DNA from: Enterococcus aquimarinus
GTDB lineage: Bacteria; Bacillota; Bacilli; Lactobacillales; Enterococcaceae
NCBI RefSeq assembly: GCF_001885765.1
Contig: NZ_JXKD01000011.1
Coordinates: 1-64,000, forward strand
Direction: 5' to 3'
DNA length: 64,000 bases
The translations under genes and the position numbers were made by a program. Shown one piece after another: positions 19,346 through 28,923 of this stretch; the stretch's first letter is position 1, and each line of letters starts with the position of its first letter. Under the pieces are notes generated by a model that saw only the letters and a list, made by a program, of their open reading frames with translations, ran no database searches and was not told where the DNA came from.

Positions 19346-20773
19346 ATGTCAATTGTTTTTGGTTTATTCGAGAGTATCATTTTTTGGGCAGTGCTTGCAG
19401 TCGTAATCGTTTTAATTTTTTTAATGGCGCGTTATCGTATTGGAAAGCCTGATGAAGCGTTAATCGTCACCGGTTCATTTTTAGGAAAAGAAGGAATCAA
19501 GATTTTAAAAAATAGTGGGACATTTGTGATTCCCATTGTCCAAAATGCGCATAAGTTAAGTTTATTGACGCATAAATTAGAAATTGGGACCCCAGAAGTC
19601 TATACTGAGCAAGGTGTTCCAATACTAGCGAGTGCAACGGTTTTAGTCAAAGTAGGCAATAGCGTGGAGTCGATTAAAACAGCTGCCGAGCAATATTTAG
19701 GGAAATCGACTTCTGAACTTGAAGATGAAGCAAGAGAAGTACTAGAGGGACACTTACGTGCGATTTTAGGAACGATGACGGTCGAAGCAATCTATAAAAA
19801 TCGTGATGACTTTGCTGAACAAGTTCAACAAGTGGCATCGACTGATTTAAGCAAAATGGGATTAGAAATTGTTTCATTTACGATTAAAGATGTGAGTGAT
19901 CCAAATGGCTACTTAGATGCCTTAGGTCGTCCGCAAATTGCGGAAGTTAAAAAGAATGCAGAAATTGCTGAGTCAAACGCCTTAAGAGAAACCCGAATTA
20001 AACAAGCGGCTAATGAGCAGTTAGCCCAACAAGAAGAAATTCAACGAAGAACAGAAATCGCGGAAGCTAATAAAGAGATGGCGTTAAAACAAGCTCACTA
20101 CAAACAGGAACAAGAAGTAGCGGTTGCGCAAGCAGAGCAAGTCGCAACGGGCGAACAAATGAAGGTCCAATTAATCGAACAAGAAAAAAATATTGAAATT
20201 CAAGCGAAACAAGCTGAATTAGCAGAGAAAGAATTGACTGCAACACTAAGAAAACGGGCAGAAGCAGATAAGTACGTAGTGGAACAACAAGCATTAGCGG
20301 ATAAAGCACGTGAAATTGCCAAAGCCGAAGCCGATGCAGCAAAAGTTCGCTTAGCAACACAAGCGGAAGCCGAACGAATTGAAAAAATTGGGTTAGCCGA
20401 AGCCGAAAAAATTACTAAAATCGGACAAGCGGAAGCCGAGTCACGAGAAAAAATGGCATTAGCACTACAAAAACTAAATGAAGCTGGTATTTTAATTGAA
20501 TTCATTAAAGTGTTGCCTGCTATTGCGAAAGAAGTCAATGCTCCGATTAGTAACATTGAGAAAATGGTTAGTTTTAGCGGTGCAAGCGACATCCATCAAA
20601 TGGGTGAAGCAGGACTGGCACGAACCTTTGATACGATTAAAGAAACGACTGGGTTAGATTTAGTCAATTTGATTAATGAATCGATGGCTGTTAGACAAGG
20701 GAATAAAGAAGTCGTCGCCGCAATTGATGGGACTCGACCAATTGAACCAATTGAACGTGTTCATGAAATATAA
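19346..20773 (+). CDS. floT: Flotillin-like SPFH protein (FloT/YuaG)
   Basis: A 475-residue membrane scaffold protein. A hydrophobic N-terminal hairpin (about 4-25) is followed by an SPFH/PHB domain (about 35-200) and a long Ala/Glu-rich coiled coil (about 205-370, with repeated AEAEKI/AEAER units) that drives oligomerisation. Flotillins organise membrane fluidity and local assembly of signalling and transport proteins. ATG 19346 was chosen because AAAGGAAGAAAAGGG precedes it; a longer frame from 19310 overlaps NfeD without its own signal. A terminator follows. Confidence 0.9.
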   Translation: MSIVFGLFESIIFWAVLAVVIVLIFLMARYRIGKPDEALIVTGSFLGKEGIKILKNSGTFVIPIVQNAHKLSLLTHKLEIGTPEVYTEQGVPILASATVLVKVGNSVESIKTAAEQYLGKSTSELEDEAREVLEGHLRAILGTMTVEAIYKNRDDFAEQVQQVASTDLSKMGLEIVSFTIKDVSDPNGYLDALGRPQIAEVKKNAEIAESNALRETRIKQAANEQLAQQEEIQRRTEIAEANKEMALKQAHYKQEQEVAVAQAEQVATGEQMKVQLIEQEKNIEIQAKQAELAEKELTATLRKRAEADKYVVEQQALADKAREIAKAEADAAKVRLATQAEAERIEKIGLAEAEKITKIGQAEAESREKMALALQKLNEAGILIEFIKVLPAIAKEVNAPISNIEKMVSFSGASDIHQMGEAGLARTFDTIKETTGLDLVNLINESMAVRQGNKEVVAAIDGTRPIEPIERVHEI

Positions 20774-20806
20774 GACAGCGTAAGATTTACTAAAATAAGA
20801 GTAAAG

Positions 20807-20840
20807 TAAAAAAAGAAGGACAATTGTTCTTCTTTTTTTT
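20807..20840 (+). terminator. Terminator after floT
   Basis: A-rich AAAAAAGAAGGACAA pairs with TTGTTCTTCTTTTTT around a CAATTG centre (one G-U), giving a terminator with T8. Confidence 0.85.
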
Positions 20841-21317
20841 GATGTCGCTATTGATGACTTTTGTATGAAAAGCCGTTTTAACTAGTGGGCTTCTAGTAAT
20901 CAAAAATTCTGCAAGAAAGTTCTAAAAAAATTTCAGCTGTTTATTGTCATGATCGTCTGCAGATCATTCAGTAAAGGTTATTAGTCAAGTTGCAATAGGT
21001 TCATCATAATCATTCTCTTCCAAAAAAAATCATTTTTGAAGATATTATTCAATGAAAATTCTAAAAATCTTCTTTATTATCCCTTACGATAGAGTTGATT
21101 TCAGAAGAATAGAACCGCTTTCAAATGCTAGGCTAAGCAATTTCGAGAAAATTAATCTAAAAAAATCATGTGATTTTTAATCGAAATTCGATACTAATTC
21201 GTAGGTCTATTAACCACATTGTCACACTATTGTTAATTTTGTGTACAATTCTGACAATTCAATTGTATTTTTTGATTGGCTATGCTAATCTTTACAATAT
21301 TAGGATGGAGGAATGTT
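20841..21317. other. AT-rich gene-free stretch upstream of xerC
   Basis: No reading frame with a ribosome binding site is seen on either strand. Local structure includes GAAGAT...ATCTTC (about 21039-21073), an AAAAATCA-TG-TGATTTTT hairpin (21161-21178) that could end a small RNA, and the palindrome ATCGAA-A-TTCGAT (21180-21192). Weak promoter candidates before xerC include TTGTAT-17-TAATCT (21263-21291). It may hold a small RNA or decayed gene, but nothing specific can be claimed. Confidence 0.4.
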
Positions 21318-22220
21318 ATGGGAGAACGAAATTGGGTCTATGAATTTGTTCGCTATTTGACTGTGGAACGAGGATATTCCGACCAGACACAACTTGCCTA
21401 TGAAAGAGACATCGCTGATTTTTTACAATTTTTAACCGATTCAGGGAATGCGAATTATCTTGAAGTTGACTATCGAGACGTCAGGATTTATTTAGGTTAT
21501 TTGACGAATGATAAAAAATATAGTCGAAATACGATTAATCGTAAAACGGCAAGTCTCCGCTCTTTTTATCAGTATCTTTTAGGGCAGAGTGTGATTTCAG
21601 AAAATCCTTTTAGTTACGTTCATTTAAAAAAACAAAACCGACGCCTACCTCACTTCTTTTATGAAAATGAAATGAACCGTCTGTTTGAAAGCATTCAAGG
21701 GGATACTCCTCTTGATCAACGAAACCGCGTCTTGCTAGAAGTTCTTTATGGTTCTGGTTTGCGTGTGAGTGAATGTTGCGATTTAGAACTCGGAATGGTC
21801 GATTGGGAGCATGCGGTTTTTCGCGTGACAGGTAAAGGGAATAAGGAGCGCTACGTTCCGTTTAATACATCTACTTATCGCGCCTTAAAATTATATTGTG
21901 ACGCTGGACGTGATCATTTAATGGACAAATATCAGCAGATGCATCCGTATGTTTTTGTCAATCACCGTGGGGAGCAGTTAACACCCAAAGGGATTAGTTA
22001 TATCTTAAATCAAATCATAAAAAAAGGGAGTTTGGATTTACAAATTCATCCCCATAAATTACGACACACGTTTGCGACACACTTATTAAATAATGGTGCA
22101 GATATGCGGACAGTGCAAGAATTATTAGGACATGAAAATTTGTCTACGACACAAATTTATACGCATGTTACAAAAGAGAGTCTACAAAAAAATTATCGTC
22201 AATTTCATCCAAGAGCTTAG
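21318..22220 (+). CDS. xerC: Tyrosine recombinase XerC
   Basis: A 300-residue site-specific recombinase that resolves chromosome dimers at dif. The N-terminal SAM-like core-binding domain (about 5-90) is followed by the catalytic domain with R149 (GSGLRVSE), HKLRHTFATHLL, LLGHENLSTTQIYTHV and the nucleophile Y281. ATG 21318 has GGATGGAGGAATG upstream; a longer frame from 21276 has no signal. It opens the xerC-hslV-hslU-codY operon, an order well conserved in Firmicutes. Confidence 0.93.
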   Translation: MGERNWVYEFVRYLTVERGYSDQTQLAYERDIADFLQFLTDSGNANYLEVDYRDVRIYLGYLTNDKKYSRNTINRKTASLRSFYQYLLGQSVISENPFSYVHLKKQNRRLPHFFYENEMNRLFESIQGDTPLDQRNRVLLEVLYGSGLRVSECCDLELGMVDWEHAVFRVTGKGNKERYVPFNTSTYRALKLYCDAGRDHLMDKYQQMHPYVFVNHRGEQLTPKGISYILNQIIKKGSLDLQIHPHKLRHTFATHLLNNGADMRTVQELLGHENLSTTQIYTHVTKESLQKNYRQFHPRA

Positions 22221-22253
22221 TGAAATTGATCTATCTATAGGAGGAATACATCA

Positions 22254-22799
22254 ATGAAATCAGATTTTCACTCAACCACGATTTGCGCGATTGAAAAAGA
22301 CGGCAAATTCGCGATGGCCGGAGATGGTCAAGTGACAATGGGCGAACAAATCGTTATGAAAGGCACAGCCAAAAAAGTAAGACGAATTTATCATGATCAA
22401 GTAGTCGTTGGTTTTGCAGGGAGTGTGGCCGACGCCTTTACGTTAGAAGGAAAATTCGAGAATAAATTAAATGAATATAATGGTAATTTACAACGAGCAG
22501 CGGTCGAACTTGCGCAAGAATGGCGAACCGAGCGTGCGATGCAGAAGCTAGAAGCGATGTTAATTGTGATGAATGACAAAGAAATGTTACTCGTTTCTGG
22601 AACGGGCGAAGTGATTGCGCCAGACGATGGTATTTTGGCAATTGGGTCTGGTGGGAACTATGCGCTGGCTGCAGCACGAGCGATGAAGCAATATGGTGGT
22701 TCTGAATTATCCGCCAAAGAAATTGCGAAAAACGCTCTTACCGTAGCAGCCGATATTTGTGTCTTTACGAATCATAATATTATTGTGGAGGAATGTTAA
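22254..22799 (+). CDS. hslV: ATP-dependent protease peptidase subunit HslV (ClpQ)
   Basis: A 181-residue proteasome-like peptidase that forms a double hexamer capped by HslU. The TTICAI strand and GDGQVTMG are the N-terminal active-site region, and [12 protein letters not shown] and [14 protein letters not shown] are conserved. The start gives a seven-residue extension (MKSDFHS) before the Thr-Thr pair, which must be removed to free an N-terminal nucleophile, or Ser may serve as reported for B. subtilis ClpQ. The ribosome binding site is AGGAGG. Its stop is 3 bp before hslU. Confidence 0.95.
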   Translation: MKSDFHSTTICAIEKDGKFAMAGDGQVTMGEQIVMKGTAKKVRRIYHDQVVVGFAGSVADAFTLEGKFENKLNEYNGNLQRAAVELAQEWRTERAMQKLEAMLIVMNDKEMLLVSGTGEVIAPDDGILAIGSGGNYALAAARAMKQYGGSELSAKEIAKNALTVAADICVFTNHNIIVEEC

Positions 22800-22802
22800 G
22801 TC

Positions 22803-24200
22803 ATGGTTAATCAAGATATTTCACCAAAAGAAATTGTTAAAGAATTAGATCGCTATATTATTGGGCAAGAAGCCGCCAAAAAATCAGTCGCTGTAGCCTT
22901 ACGTAATCGTTATCGTCGGTTACAATTAGAGGAAGAAATGCAACAAGAAGTAACGCCAAAGAATATTTTAATGATCGGACCTACTGGGGTTGGGAAAACG
23001 GAAATTGCCCGTCGTTTAGCGAAAATTGTACAAGCGCCATTCATTAAAGTTGAAGCTACAAAATTTACAGAAGTCGGTTATGTGGGACGCGATGTCGAGT
23101 CCATGGTCCGCGATTTAGTTGAAAATGCGATTCAAATTGTCCGAAAAGAGCAGTATGCACGTGTTCGTGTCCAAGCTGAGAAAAAAGCGAATCGCCGCTT
23201 AGCCAAATTGTTAGTGCCAGGAATCAAAAAAGAACAAAAGAAATCAGTCAATCCTTATGACCAAATGATGTCAATGTTTAACCAAATGCAACAACCTGAA
23301 GAGACAAAAGAGGAACTAACGGATGAAATTCGTAGCAATCGTCAATCGATTTATGAACAATTAGAACGTGGGGTTCTTGATCAACGGGAAGTAACCATTC
23401 AAATCGAAGAACCGAAGATTCAGACACCTTCAATGAATCAAGGGTTTGAACAAATGGGAATTGACTTGAACGAAACGTTAGGTGCTTTAAAACCGAAGAA
23501 GAAAATCGAACGGACGGTTACCGTAAAAGAAGCCCGAGAACTTCTTTTACAAGAAGAGTCCTCGAAACTAGTAAATGATGCGGATATTCATAGTGAAGCC
23601 TTACAGTTAGCTGCTTCAAGCGGGATTATTTTTATTGATGAGATTGATAAAATCACTTCAAAATCTCAACAATCGGGAGAAGTTTCCAGAGAAGGTGTTC
23701 AACGGGATATTTTACCAGTTGTGGAAGGATCACAAGTCAATACCAAGTATGGTGTGTTGCAGACTGACCATATCTTATTTATTGCTTCTGGTGCATTCCA
23801 TCTATCCAAACCGAGCGATTTAATTCCTGAATTACAAGGACGATTTCCGATTCGTGTCGAGTTAGACGACTTAACAGCAGATGATTTTGTTAAAATATTA
23901 AAAGAACCTAATAATGCCTTAGTGAAGCAATACGTTGCGTTACTCGGTACGGAAGGGATTAAAGTCATCTTCACCATTGAAGCCATTGAACGCATTGCGC
24001 AAATTGCCTTCCAAGTCAATCGCGATACCGATAATATCGGTGCTAGACGTCTGCATACCATTCTAGAAAAATTGTTAGAAGATTTATTATTTGAAGCTTC
24101 AGATATTCAAATGGGGGAAATTACAATTACTGAAGCATATGTGAATGAGAAATTAGCGTCAATTGCAGAAAATGAAGATTTAAGTCGTTACATACTTTAA
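22803..24200 (+). CDS. hslU: HslU (ClpY) ATPase subunit of the HslUV protease
   Basis: A 465-residue AAA+ unfoldase that feeds substrates to HslV. Walker A is GPTGVGKT (59-66); Walker B is IIFIDEID near 278; the I domain (about 110-240) contains charged coiled sequence. The [14 protein letters not shown] pore-region block and the C-terminal sensor-2 GARRLHT are present. The gene end LSRYIL matches the HslU tail that docks between HslV subunits. It is translationally close to hslV (3 bp) and codY (18 bp). Confidence 0.96.
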   Translation: MVNQDISPKEIVKELDRYIIGQEAAKKSVAVALRNRYRRLQLEEEMQQEVTPKNILMIGPTGVGKTEIARRLAKIVQAPFIKVEATKFTEVGYVGRDVESMVRDLVENAIQIVRKEQYARVRVQAEKKANRRLAKLLVPGIKKEQKKSVNPYDQMMSMFNQMQQPEETKEELTDEIRSNRQSIYEQLERGVLDQREVTIQIEEPKIQTPSMNQGFEQMGIDLNETLGALKPKKKIERTVTVKEARELLLQEESSKLVNDADIHSEALQLAASSGIIFIDEIDKITSKSQQSGEVSREGVQRDILPVVEGSQVNTKYGVLQTDHILFIASGAFHLSKPSDLIPELQGRFPIRVELDDLTADDFVKILKEPNNALVKQYVALLGTEGIKVIFTIEAIERIAQIAFQVNRDTDNIGARRLHTILEKLLEDLLFEASDIQMGEITITEAYVNEKLASIAENEDLSRYIL

Positions 24201-24218
24201 GCTACTGGGGGAGTAAGA

Positions 24219-25004
24219 ATGAGTACATTATTAAATAAGACGCGTCAAATTAATGAGTTGTTACAACAAAAAAATACGTTTGATTCGGCAACGGATTTGC
24301 CCTATGATCAAATGGCCGTGGTCTTAGGTGAAATTTTGAATAGTAACACGTATATCATTAGTCAAGCGGGTGCGTTGTTAGGGTTTACTGAAAAACACGA
24401 TGTTAATAATGCGCGTGTTAAAAACATGTTTATTGAAAAACAGTTTCCAAAAAGTTATACGGATATGGTCGATCGCTTATTGATGACAGAAGCGAATATT
24501 CCAATTAGTAGTGATTTAACGGCTTTTCCCGTAGAATCACGTGAACTTTATCCAGATGGTGTGACAACAATTGTCCCCATTTATGGTGCAGGCGCCCGTA
24601 TCGGTACGATTATTTTATCAAGAATTGATCGCTTCTTCGACGACGATGCATTAGTATTAGCAGAATATAGTGCGACGGTTGTCGGGATGCAAATTTTGTA
24701 TCAACAATCACGGACAATTGAAGAAAATGTTCGGAGTGCAACGGCTGTTCAAATGGCGATTAGCACCTTATCGTACAGTGAATTAATTGCCGTGCGTGCC
24801 ATTTTTAAAGCCTTACAAGGAGACGAAGGTCGTTTAACTGCCTCCAATATTGCGGATGAAATTGGGATTACGCGCTCCGTAATTGTGAATGCACTCAGAA
24901 AACTTGAATCAGCTGGTATTATTGAATCGCGCTCTCTTGGTATGAAAGGGACTTATTTAAAAGTATTAAATCATCGCTTCAAGGAAGAGCTTAATAAAGC
25001 ATAA
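24219..25004 (+). CDS. codY: GTP- and branched-chain-amino-acid-sensing repressor CodY
   Basis: A 261-residue global regulator. The N-terminal GAF domain (about 1-155) binds isoleucine, leucine or valine; a linker helix leads to a C-terminal winged helix (about 200-258) whose HTH is ASNIADEIGITRSVIVNALR. It represses nutrient-scavenging and metabolic genes when amino acids and, in some species, GTP are plentiful. Start MSTLLNKTRQINELLQQ is typical. The operon position after hslU is conserved. A CodY-like box is noted at 61660 in this window. Confidence 0.96.
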   Translation: MSTLLNKTRQINELLQQKNTFDSATDLPYDQMAVVLGEILNSNTYIISQAGALLGFTEKHDVNNARVKNMFIEKQFPKSYTDMVDRLLMTEANIPISSDLTAFPVESRELYPDGVTTIVPIYGAGARIGTIILSRIDRFFDDDALVLAEYSATVVGMQILYQQSRTIEENVRSATAVQMAISTLSYSELIAVRAIFKALQGDEGRLTASNIADEIGITRSVIVNALRKLESAGIIESRSLGMKGTYLKVLNHRFKEELNKA

Positions 25005-25022
25005 AAGTTAGGGGGATGTGGG

Positions 25023-25898
25023 ATGAAATTTACGATTGAAACAGCCTATTTACAAGCAACGCTCGACTCAAAAGGAGCAGAGTTACATAGCTTATACAGT
25101 AAAGAACATGAAATCGAATATTTATGGCAAGGGGATGCCACTTACTGGGGACGTCGCTCACCAGTTTTATTTCCTTTTGTTGGTGCTTTAAAAGATAATA
25201 AATACACCTATAATGGCCAGACGTATCCGATGAGCCAACACGGCTTTGCACGAGATATGGAATTTGAAGTGTATGAACAGTCATCAGACGCGATGACGTT
25301 TGTTTTAAAAAGCAATCAAGAAACACGCGAGGTCTATCCCTTTGATTTTGAACTCTATCTTTCCTATCAATTAGGGGGAGACGGCCTATCCGTCACTTAT
25401 AAAGTAGTCAATCCGTCTGATGAGCAGATGTTCTTTTCAATTGGTGGTCATCCTGCATTTAACGTTCCTTTAGAAAAGGACTTAACGTTTGAAGATTACT
25501 ATTTAAAATCGTCTCCAATGAAATCAAGAATTATGATTCCTTTAAAAGGTCGTTACATTGACGTGGAAAATCGAACGTTAGGACAAACGAATGCAACCAT
25601 TGCCTTAACACGCGACTTGTTTTCAAATGATGCCTTGATTTATGAAACAAAAGGATTGAACTCTTTTTCGATCTGTAGTGAAAAGTCTCCTCATAGTGTC
25701 ACGTTATCCTTTAACAATTTGCCGTTTGTGGGGATTTGGACGCCTTATGGTACCGATGCACCCTTTGTTTGTATCGAGCCTTGGGCAGGCATTGCGGATT
25801 CAACGGATGCTAGTGGGAAATTAGAAGAAAAATTTGGGATTCAAACCTTACAAGCACAAGAAACGTTCACAACCAAATATGCGATTACTGTGAAATAA
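25023..25898 (+). CDS. Aldose 1-epimerase family protein
   Basis: A 291-residue galactose-mutarotase-like protein, closest in appearance to the LacX/YihR-like branch common in Lactobacillales. GRRSPVLFPFVGALKDN, the QHGFARDMEF block with the catalytic-type His, and FSIGGHPAFNVPL are visible. The general acid Glu is likely the one in CIEPWAGIADS. The sugar is unknown; it may interconvert anomers of glucose or galactose or of a phosphorylated sugar. It sits 18 bp after codY and ends the operon. Confidence 0.85.
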   Translation: MKFTIETAYLQATLDSKGAELHSLYSKEHEIEYLWQGDATYWGRRSPVLFPFVGALKDNKYTYNGQTYPMSQHGFARDMEFEVYEQSSDAMTFVLKSNQETREVYPFDFELYLSYQLGGDGLSVTYKVVNPSDEQMFFSIGGHPAFNVPLEKDLTFEDYYLKSSPMKSRIMIPLKGRYIDVENRTLGQTNATIALTRDLFSNDALIYETKGLNSFSICSEKSPHSVTLSFNNLPFVGIWTPYGTDAPFVCIEPWAGIADSTDASGKLEEKFGIQTLQAQETFTTKYAITVK

Positions 25899-25939
25899 GC
25901 CTGAAAAGCTGGATTTGCGGGAAATCGACGCCCTCTTTA

Positions 25940-25972
25940 TAGTGTTGGTAACCATTACCAGCACTATTTTTA
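25940..25972 (+). terminator. Terminator of the xerC-codY-epimerase operon
   Basis: TAGTGTTGGTAA pairs with TTACCAGCACTA (12 bp, one G-U, three-base loop), followed by ATTTTTA. Confidence 0.85.
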
Positions 25973-26016
25973 TCTGTTTCGTGCGAGCTTTCATTCAGGT
26001 GACCATGTTAAATAGT

Positions 26017-26053
26017 AAAAAGGCCAAGCAGCTGCAATTGCTGTTTGGCCTTT
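26017..26053 (-). terminator. Terminator of plsY
   Basis: AAAGGCCAAGCAGC pairs with GCTGTTTGGCCTTT (26040-26053). Read on the minus strand it is followed by a T-run, so it serves plsY. Confidence 0.8.
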
Positions 26054-26091
26054 AAGGTGTTAAGCTAGCGATGAAAAGAGCGTATCGGGTA

Positions 26092-26724
26092 TTATTTTTT
26101 TTTGTGATTTAATCCAAAAGGAACTTTGTTTTCAGTTCCGTCTTTTATTCGCTTTATATTATCTTTGTGGCGATAGAAGATAAAGATTGTGACTGCAAGA
26201 GCAATCGCCGTTAATAGCCAGTTATGCTCTGGTAAAATAGCAGGAGCGACATACGGTAAGACAATCGTTGAGAGGGTAAAAAAGATGGCTGTCAACATAC
26301 TTGAAAGACTGACCATGCTTGTTAAGTAGAGCATGATTAAAAAAAAGACAGCCGAATAAAAAAAGAATAGGGGATTATAAGCTAATACCATTCCGGCGCT
26401 TGTCGCAACAGCCTTTCCGCCTTTAAAGCGTAGAAAGATTGGGAACGTGTGCCCAAGAATCGCCATACAACCAAACCATAATGGGTTCACATTCTCTAAA
26501 TGGAAAATCGTAGGCAATAAGGTAGCTAATGTTCCTTTTAAAATATCCATCAATAAGACGACGACGCCGGCTTTGGTTCCTAACACACGGAACGTATTCG
26601 TTGTACCCGTATTGCCACTCCCAAATTGACGAATATCCTTTTTGAAGAAAAATTGGCCAATCCATACACCTGAAGCGATGGATCCCAGTAAATAAGCAGT
26701 AAGTAACAAAATAATCGTTTTCAT
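26092..26724 (-). CDS. plsY: Glycerol-3-phosphate acyltransferase PlsY
   Basis: A 210-residue polytopic membrane protein (about five segments) that transfers the acyl group from acyl-phosphate to glycerol-3-phosphate, the first step of phospholipid synthesis in Gram-positives. The three PlsY motifs are present: [12 protein letters not shown] (loop 1), the [21 protein letters not shown] block (loop 2), and the C-terminal [14 protein letters not shown] (loop 3). It lies divergent from parE, an arrangement common in Firmicutes. A terminator follows on the minus strand. Confidence 0.93.
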   Translation of the reverse strand: MKTIILLLTAYLLGSIASGVWIGQFFFKKDIRQFGSGNTGTTNTFRVLGTKAGVVVLLMDILKGTLATLLPTIFHLENVNPLWFGCMAILGHTFPIFLRFKGGKAVATSAGMVLAYNPLFFFYSAVFFLIMLYLTSMVSLSSMLTAIFFTLSTIVLPYVAPAILPEHNWLLTAIALAVTIFIFYRHKDNIKRIKDGTENKVPFGLNHKKK

Positions 26725-26836
26725 AATAACTCGCTTTCTAAAAATATCTAGTCATATCTTAGCATGAAAAAGACGATACAACAATCGATTTCGTACAATC
26801 ATCAACGATAATCGAAAGAAAAATATTTGGATTTTT

Positions 26837-26866
26837 TTGCGATAAGGAACGATTATGATGTATAAT
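26837..26866 (+). promoter_or_regulatory. Promoter of parE-parC
   Basis: TTGCGA (26837-26842), 18-bp spacer and perfect TATAAT (26861-26866). The ATG at 26865 overlaps this -10, which argues that translation starts downstream at TTG 26904. Confidence 0.75.
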
Positions 26867-26903
26867 GACTCGAGTGATTTTGATAAACAAAGGAGCGTTT
26901 GCT

Positions 26904-28910
26904 TTGACAAAGAAAAAAACAATGGAATATAACGATGATTCGATTCAAGTATTAGAAGGGTTAGATGCTGTTCGAAAAAGACCAGGAATGTATATCGGTT
27001 CAACGGATGGACGGGGGTTACATCATCTCGTTTATGAGATTGTCGATAATGCAGTCGATGAGGCTCTTTCTGGATATGGCAATCAAATTGATGTTGTTTT
27101 ATATTCTGATAATAGTATTAGTATAGAAGATAGTGGTCGGGGAATGCCTGTTGGGATGCACAGTTCAGGTGTCTCGACCGTAGAAGTGATTTTTACCGTC
27201 TTGCATGCTGGTGGGAAATTTGGACAAGGTGGCTATAAAACGTCAGGTGGACTTCATGGCGTTGGTGCCAGTGTTGTAAATGCCCTTTCGAGTTGGTTAG
27301 AAGTGTCCATTTATCGTGACGGAGTTGAATATCGTCAGCTCTTTAAAAACGGTGGGAAAGCACAAGGAACCTTAAAGAAAATCGGGAAAACAAAGCGCAG
27401 CAATGGGACAAAGGTCCACTTTTTACCGGATGAAACGATTTTTTCAACGATTAAATTTTCGTATGAGACCTTGGCAGAGCGTCTGAGAGAGTCCGCGTTC
27501 TTATTGCGTGGCATTCAAATTAATTTAACCGATCAACGGACTGAGCCCGCTTTAGAAGAAAATTTCCACTACGAAGAAGGGATTCAAGCCTTTGTTGCTT
27601 ATTTGAACGAAGAAAAAGATCATTTAACACCGATTGCCTATTTTTCAGGAGAAAAAGAAGGAATCGAAGTTGAAGTGGCTTTACAATATAATGATGGTTT
27701 TTCTGAGAACTTCTTGTCTTTTGTTAATAACGTTCGGACAAAAGACGGTGGGACGCACGAAGTCGGGATGAAGACTGCATTAACCAAAGCGTTTAATGAA
27801 TATGCTCGTAAGGTTAATTTATTAAAAGAAAAAGATAAGAATCTCGAAGGTAGTGATTTCCGAGAAGGACTGGCGACGGTTCTATCGATTCGAGTGCCGG
27901 AACATTTATTGCAATTTGAAGGACAAACCAAAGAAAAACTTGGCACCCCAATTGCGCGCTCCGTAGTGGAACAAATTATTAGTGAACAATTAGGCTATTA
28001 TTTACAAGAAAACAGCGAAATTAGCCAAATGTTGATCCGTAAAGCACTAAAAGCGCGTGAAGCACGTGAAGCAGCGCGTCGTGCACGAGAAGAAAGTCGC
28101 AACGGCAAGAAACGCAAAAAAGGCGAATCGTTACTATCAGGGAAACTAACACCGGCTCAATCGCGCAATCCTAAGCGCAATGAACTCTACTTAGTCGAGG
28201 GGGACTCAGCGGGAGGTTCGGCGAAACAAGGGCGAGAGCGCAAGTTTCAAGCGATTTTACCGTTACGTGGAAAAGTCATTAATACGGAAAAAGCGAAAAT
28301 GCAAGATATTTTAAAAAATGAAGAAATTAATACGATGATTTATACAATCGGTGCTGGTGTGGGTCCAGAATTTTCATTAGAAGATTGTAATTACGATAAA
28401 GTCATTATTATGACCGATGCGGATACCGATGGTGCGCATATCCAAGTGTTACTGTTAACGTTCTTTTACCGTTATATGAAACCATTGATTGAAGCGGGCA
28501 AAATCTATATCGCGCTACCACCTCTTTACAAAGTATCAAAGGGAACAGGGAAAAAAGAAGTGATTGAATATGCCTGGACGGAAGAGGAATTACGTGAAAA
28601 AATCACGAAGATTGGACGAGGCTATATGATTCAACGATATAAAGGGTTAGGTGAAATGAATGCTAGCCAGTTATGGGAAACAACGATGGATCCGACGACG
28701 CGTACGCTGATTCGTGTTCGAATTGACGATGCTGCACAAGCAGAGCGACGCGTCACGACCTTAATGGGCGATAAAGTTGAACCACGCCGCCGTTGGATCG
28801 AGAACAATGTCCAATTCACTCTTGCACAAGATAGCAGTATTTTAGATAAATCAACAATGAGTGACGATCAATTTAATCAAAAACAAGCGATGGATTCATT
28901 TGAGAAGTAG
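26904..28910 (+). CDS. parE: Topoisomerase IV subunit B
   Basis: A 668-residue ATPase subunit of topoisomerase IV, which unlinks daughter chromosomes. The GHKL ATPase domain has VLEGLDAVRKRPGMYIG, EIVDNAVDEAL, SGRGMPVG and GLHGVGASVVNALS. The TOPRIM domain has EGDSAGGSAKQGR and MTDADTDGAHIQ. ParE rather than GyrB is indicated by the immediate parC partner. The TTG start was chosen: AGGAGCG lies 6 bp upstream and the N-terminus (MTKKKTMEYNDDSIQ) fits enterococcal ParE; the ATG 26865 alternative lies inside the promoter. Confidence 0.95.
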   Translation: MTKKKTMEYNDDSIQVLEGLDAVRKRPGMYIGSTDGRGLHHLVYEIVDNAVDEALSGYGNQIDVVLYSDNSISIEDSGRGMPVGMHSSGVSTVEVIFTVLHAGGKFGQGGYKTSGGLHGVGASVVNALSSWLEVSIYRDGVEYRQLFKNGGKAQGTLKKIGKTKRSNGTKVHFLPDETIFSTIKFSYETLAERLRESAFLLRGIQINLTDQRTEPALEENFHYEEGIQAFVAYLNEEKDHLTPIAYFSGEKEGIEVEVALQYNDGFSENFLSFVNNVRTKDGGTHEVGMKTALTKAFNEYARKVNLLKEKDKNLEGSDFREGLATVLSIRVPEHLLQFEGQTKEKLGTPIARSVVEQIISEQLGYYLQENSEISQMLIRKALKAREAREAARRAREESRNGKKRKKGESLLSGKLTPAQSRNPKRNELYLVEGDSAGGSAKQGRERKFQAILPLRGKVINTEKAKMQDILKNEEINTMIYTIGAGVGPEFSLEDCNYDKVIIMTDADTDGAHIQVLLLTFFYRYMKPLIEAGKIYIALPPLYKVSKGTGKKEVIEYAWTEEELREKITKIGRGYMIQRYKGLGEMNASQLWETTMDPTTRTLIRVRIDDAAQAERRVTTLMGDKVEPRRRWIENNVQFTLAQDSSILDKSTMSDDQFNQKQAMDSFEK

Positions 28911-28923
28911 GAGGGATCACTGA

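Noticed and set aside
26865-26903. ATG start for parE at 26865
   Set aside because: The ATG overlaps the TATAAT of the parE promoter, and the added residues do not belong to the family.
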